DNA of 15,996 bases from assembly GCA_031261365.1 (NCBI GenBank), contig JAISJY010000148.1, positions 1-15,996 of the forward strand, written 5' to 3'. The stretch is from Caryophanales bacterium. Its GTDB lineage: Bacteria; Bacillota_I; Bacilli_A; RFN20; JAISJY01. Below the pieces are notes generated by a model. The model was not told the DNA's origin, made no database searches, and saw nothing but the letters and a program-made list of their open reading frames with translations. Positions 13,785-15,996 of the stretch are shown piece by piece (within the stretch, counting starts at the first letter, position 1; each line of letters begins with the position of its first letter). The position numbers were made by a program, and so were the translations under genes.

Positions 13785-15704
13785 ATGAAAAAGTTAATTA
13801 ATTTTCTAAAGTTTACTCAAAAGAGATTTTCCAAAAAAACAAAATTAAGATTTTTATTTATATTTCTTTTAACAATTTTAATAAATGTAATTGCAATTTT
13901 GCTACCATTAATTCAAAAGAAAATTATTGATGGTTTGTACATAAATGAAGCAAATTATGAAAGTTTATTTATTTATCTGTTTTTTGGTGTTTTAGCAGCA
14001 ATAGTTTCTATTTTTGAAGCAATTATTTTGAATAAAGTCTTTTTTTCTTTTAGAAGAGATTTATCTATTGAATTACTATCTTCTTTAACTGTTAAAGATA
14101 ATTCAATTGTTGAAACTCGGGGTTCTGGGGCTTTTATGGTAAGTGTTTTTGGTGATACCGGAAGAGTATCTAATATTGTTGCAACTAATTATTTTGCTAT
14201 TCTTTTGAATATAATAACTGCAATTGTAACAATTTTTATTTCGTTGCTTTGGACTTATTATTTTTTAATTATTGTTGTTGTTTCTTATCTTTTTATGGCT
14301 CTCACTATTTGGTTAACTAATAAGACTTATGTAAAAGTATATAAAAAAGCCAGAGAAATAATATATGAAATTAACCCTGTAGTCTTAGAGTTTATAGAAA
14401 ATAGAAAGTCAATAATTGGATTTTCAAATATTCAAAAACAAATGCAAAGAATAAAAGTTAAGTTTATTGAAAGAGATAAATTAACTCAAAAAGCTTTTAA
14501 TGCAAACATTTTAGGAAAAACTCTTATCACGGCAATTCAAAGTGTTTCGGTTGTTGTTTTTTTTGTTATTTCAATGTTACAAATAATTAATGGAAATATG
14601 GAAATTTCAGCATTTTTATCTTTGCTTTCATATTTTGCTTTGGTCTTTGTTCCTCTATCTGCGGTTCAAAAATTAGTAGAGAACATTAATAATTTTGATT
14701 TAGTAAAAGCAAAAATAGATGAATGCTTAGATGTTCCGATAATACTATCATTTCCAAAATCAAACTTATTACAAATAATTGATTTAACAATAAAATATAA
14801 CGATAGAGTTATATTAGAAAATATCTCTATAGAAATAAATGAAAATATTGGTATAGTTGGTCTTTCTGGAGAAGGAAAAACAACCTTGATTAAATCTATT
14901 TATGGTGAATTAATCTCTTCATCTGGGAAAGTTGAGTTAGGCTTAAAACAAACACATTTACTGCCAAAATCGCTTGTTTATTCAATAATACCCTATTATT
15001 CTCAAGATTTAGAATTGTATGATAATGATTTAGTTTATAACATTTGTTTAGGTAAAGAGGCATTGACAAATGAATTATTGCTAGAAAAAAGAAATGAATA
15101 TTATCAAAAGTTTATAGAATTAAGAAACAGAATATTAAGTTGTGATACATTTTCAAAAATAGATTTAGATTTTCTTTATGGACTATTTAGGGTTGATGTC
15201 TTGCCTAAAAACTCAAATGTCATTAAAGAACTCATTGAAAACATTAAAGAAATGGATACAAATGCAATTTTATTAGTAACAAATAGTTATATTTCTAGAA
15301 ATTATTATTCCCAAGAGTTATATTGTTCTTTAACTGAAGATTTTGAATTAACGAAAATAGATAATAGAAATATTGGACAAAGAGGAACAAAAATATCAGG
15401 CGGAGAAAAAACTAGAATATGTTTGGCAAGATTTATTTTATCAATTGGAAATTATTATGTCCTCGATGAACCTTTAACAAATGTTGACCTTCTTTTAGAA
15501 GATAAAATGGTTAAGTTACTTCATAAATATCTTCATAACAAAAAAGGAATTATTGTTTCTCATAAAATGAACCTTATTAGTGAGTTATCAGATAAAATCT
15601 GTATTTTAAATAATAATGTTATCGAAGACATTGGCACTCATAATCAATTAATTCAAAGAAACACACTATATAAAACTTTATACGAGAAAAGCAAAAAAAT
15701 ATAA
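13785..15704 (+). CDS. ABC exporter, fused permease-ATPase, with enlarged ATPase helical region
   Basis: A 639-residue half-exporter. About six membrane helices lie in residues 20-300, in a type IV (ABC_membrane) fold. The ATPase domain has Walker A GLSGEGKT (359-366), Q-loop Gln407 in YYSQ, signature ISGGE (537-541), Walker B YYVLDE (557-562), D-loop LTNVD and switch His593. All catalytic residues are present, so it should be active, most likely as a homodimer. The spacing from Q-loop to signature is 131 residues against about 57 in MsbA-type exporters, so about 70 residues are inserted (roughly 425-525). The insert is charged and helical at first (LLLEKRNEYYQKFIELRNR), then contains NAILLVTNSY. 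The substrate is unknown: drugs, lipids or peptides are all possible. No partner half-transporter or precursor peptide gene is adjacent. Confidence 0.88.
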   Translation: MKKLINFLKFTQKRFSKKTKLRFLFIFLLTILINVIAILLPLIQKKIIDGLYINEANYESLFIYLFFGVLAAIVSIFEAIILNKVFFSFRRDLSIELLSSLTVKDNSIVETRGSGAFMVSVFGDTGRVSNIVATNYFAILLNIITAIVTIFISLLWTYYFLIIVVVSYLFMALTIWLTNKTYVKVYKKAREIIYEINPVVLEFIENRKSIIGFSNIQKQMQRIKVKFIERDKLTQKAFNANILGKTLITAIQSVSVVVFFVISMLQIINGNMEISAFLSLLSYFALVFVPLSAVQKLVENINNFDLVKAKIDECLDVPIILSFPKSNLLQIIDLTIKYNDRVILENISIEINENIGIVGLSGEGKTTLIKSIYGELISSSGKVELGLKQTHLLPKSLVYSIIPYYSQDLELYDNDLVYNICLGKEALTNELLLEKRNEYYQKFIELRNRILSCDTFSKIDLDFLYGLFRVDVLPKNSNVIKELIENIKEMDTNAILLVTNSYISRNYYSQELYCSLTEDFELTKIDNRNIGQRGTKISGGEKTRICLARFILSIGNYYVLDEPLTNVDLLLEDKMVKLLHKYLHNKKGIIVSHKMNLISELSDKICILNNNVIEDIGTHNQLIQRNTLYKTLYEKSKKI

Positions 15705-15802
15705 TGTGTGATGTTCCTTGCTAGACGAGCAGTAGTATTGGCAAAGAAAATGGTTAATAGCATTATAAAAAGTGAAGTTTTAAGCCTTTTTGTTTCAAAA
15801 AA

Positions 15803-15840
15803 TGTTAAAATATTAACATAGATTAACAATTTAATATACA
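15803..15840 (+). promoter_or_regulatory. possible operator and promoter before the last gene
   Basis: TGTTAA-aata-TTAACA (15803-15818) is a perfect inverted repeat. Its right half TTAACA can serve as a -35, with TATACA (15835-15840) as a -10 after 16 nt. A regulator bound to the palindrome would block the -35. Both hexamers are imperfect and the background is AT-rich. Confidence 0.3.
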
Positions 15841-15880
15841 TTTAAAAAATTACTAATCTATTTTATTATTTAGGAGGTTC

Positions 15881-15996
15881 ATGAAAAACACAAAAATAAT
15901 TGGAACAAGAAGTAAAGCTAATTTAAGTATTGCAATTTGTTTTCTAGGATTACTATTACTTTTCATGAGTATTATTGCTTTAATATTCTTTCTTTT
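15881..15996 (+). CDS. membrane protein N-terminus, partial (cut by window edge)
   Basis: The ATG follows AGGAGG at a short 3-nt spacing. The 38 visible residues begin with a basic segment (MKNTKIIGTRSKANL), then one continuous hydrophobic helix (about 15-38) that runs off the window. It is either a signal anchor or the first helix of a polytopic protein. The basic start before the helix fits the positive-inside rule with the N-terminus in the cytoplasm. Too little is visible to name a family. The gene lies 176 nt after the ABC exporter on the same strand and may have its own promoter. Confidence 0.65.
   Translation, partial: MKNTKIIGTRSKANLSIAICFLGLLLLFMSIIALIFFL

Noticed and set aside
14557..14564. 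T8 run inside the ABC exporter gene as a slippage site
   Set aside because: A/T runs of this length are expected in such an AT-rich sequence, unlike the G:C run at 1033-1040.
15711..15821. A 36-residue open frame (MFLARRAVVLAKKM...) after the ABC exporter, in the same frame as that gene
   Set aside because: It has no ribosome binding site and no recognisable family. The exporter already ends with a normal C-terminus before its TAA. An open frame of this length is expected by chance here.

Overview
The window is very AT-rich and uses the standard code: TGG is Trp, and TAA, TAG and TGA all act as stops. It carries Gram-positive hallmarks: EzrA, lipoproteins with lipoboxes, strong GGAGG ribosome binding sites and TATAAT-type promoters. 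A low-GC Firmicute or Mollicutes-like Bacilli (Erysipelotrichales, Acholeplasma or RF39-type) is the best guess. BspA-type leucine-rich repeats and an InlB-type B-repeat suggest a host-associated, perhaps gut, organism.

Left part (1-4720, minus strand). A nuclease lipoprotein and a BspA-like LRR protein form a two-gene unit. Downstream on the same strand lie an AraC-type (YesN-like) response regulator and the first part of its partner sensor kinase, which runs off the left edge. The kinase reading frame contains an in-frame TAA. The regulator gene contains an eight-base G:C run, which is striking in this background.

Middle part (4838-6914). A DUF1016/YhcG-family PDDEXK nuclease gene is cut once by an in-frame TAA. 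It is divergent from an AbiEi-like antitoxin gene that has no toxin partner beside it. Next comes tRNA-Ser(GCU), with its own composite terminator on the minus strand. This looks like an accessory patch next to a tRNA gene.

Core block (6978-13615). ezrA, a cysteine desulfurase gene and thiI, followed by a polytopic membrane-protein gene, form a tightly overlapping minus-strand operon. The desulfurase very likely donates sulfur to ThiI for 4-thiouridine in tRNA. Divergently there is a lipoprotein of unknown function, then rpsD with a sigma-A promoter, a structured leader that looks like an S4 autoregulatory element, and an intrinsic terminator. The ezrA/desulfurase/thiI/rpsD neighbourhood is also found in Bacillus-type genomes.

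Right part (13699-15996). There is a single-chain ABC exporter (TMD-NBD) whose ATPase domain has about 70 extra residues between the Q-loop and the signature motif. The window ends inside a small membrane-protein gene with a strong RBS.

The most notable pattern is that three genes (response regulator, AbiEi, ezrA) have no Shine-Dalgarno and a good -10 box only 6-9 nt before the ATG. This predicts leaderless mRNAs in a genome whose other isolated genes have good RBSs. I did not find a CRISPR array, an insertion sequence or an integrase. No gene-free stretch exceeds 300 bases.
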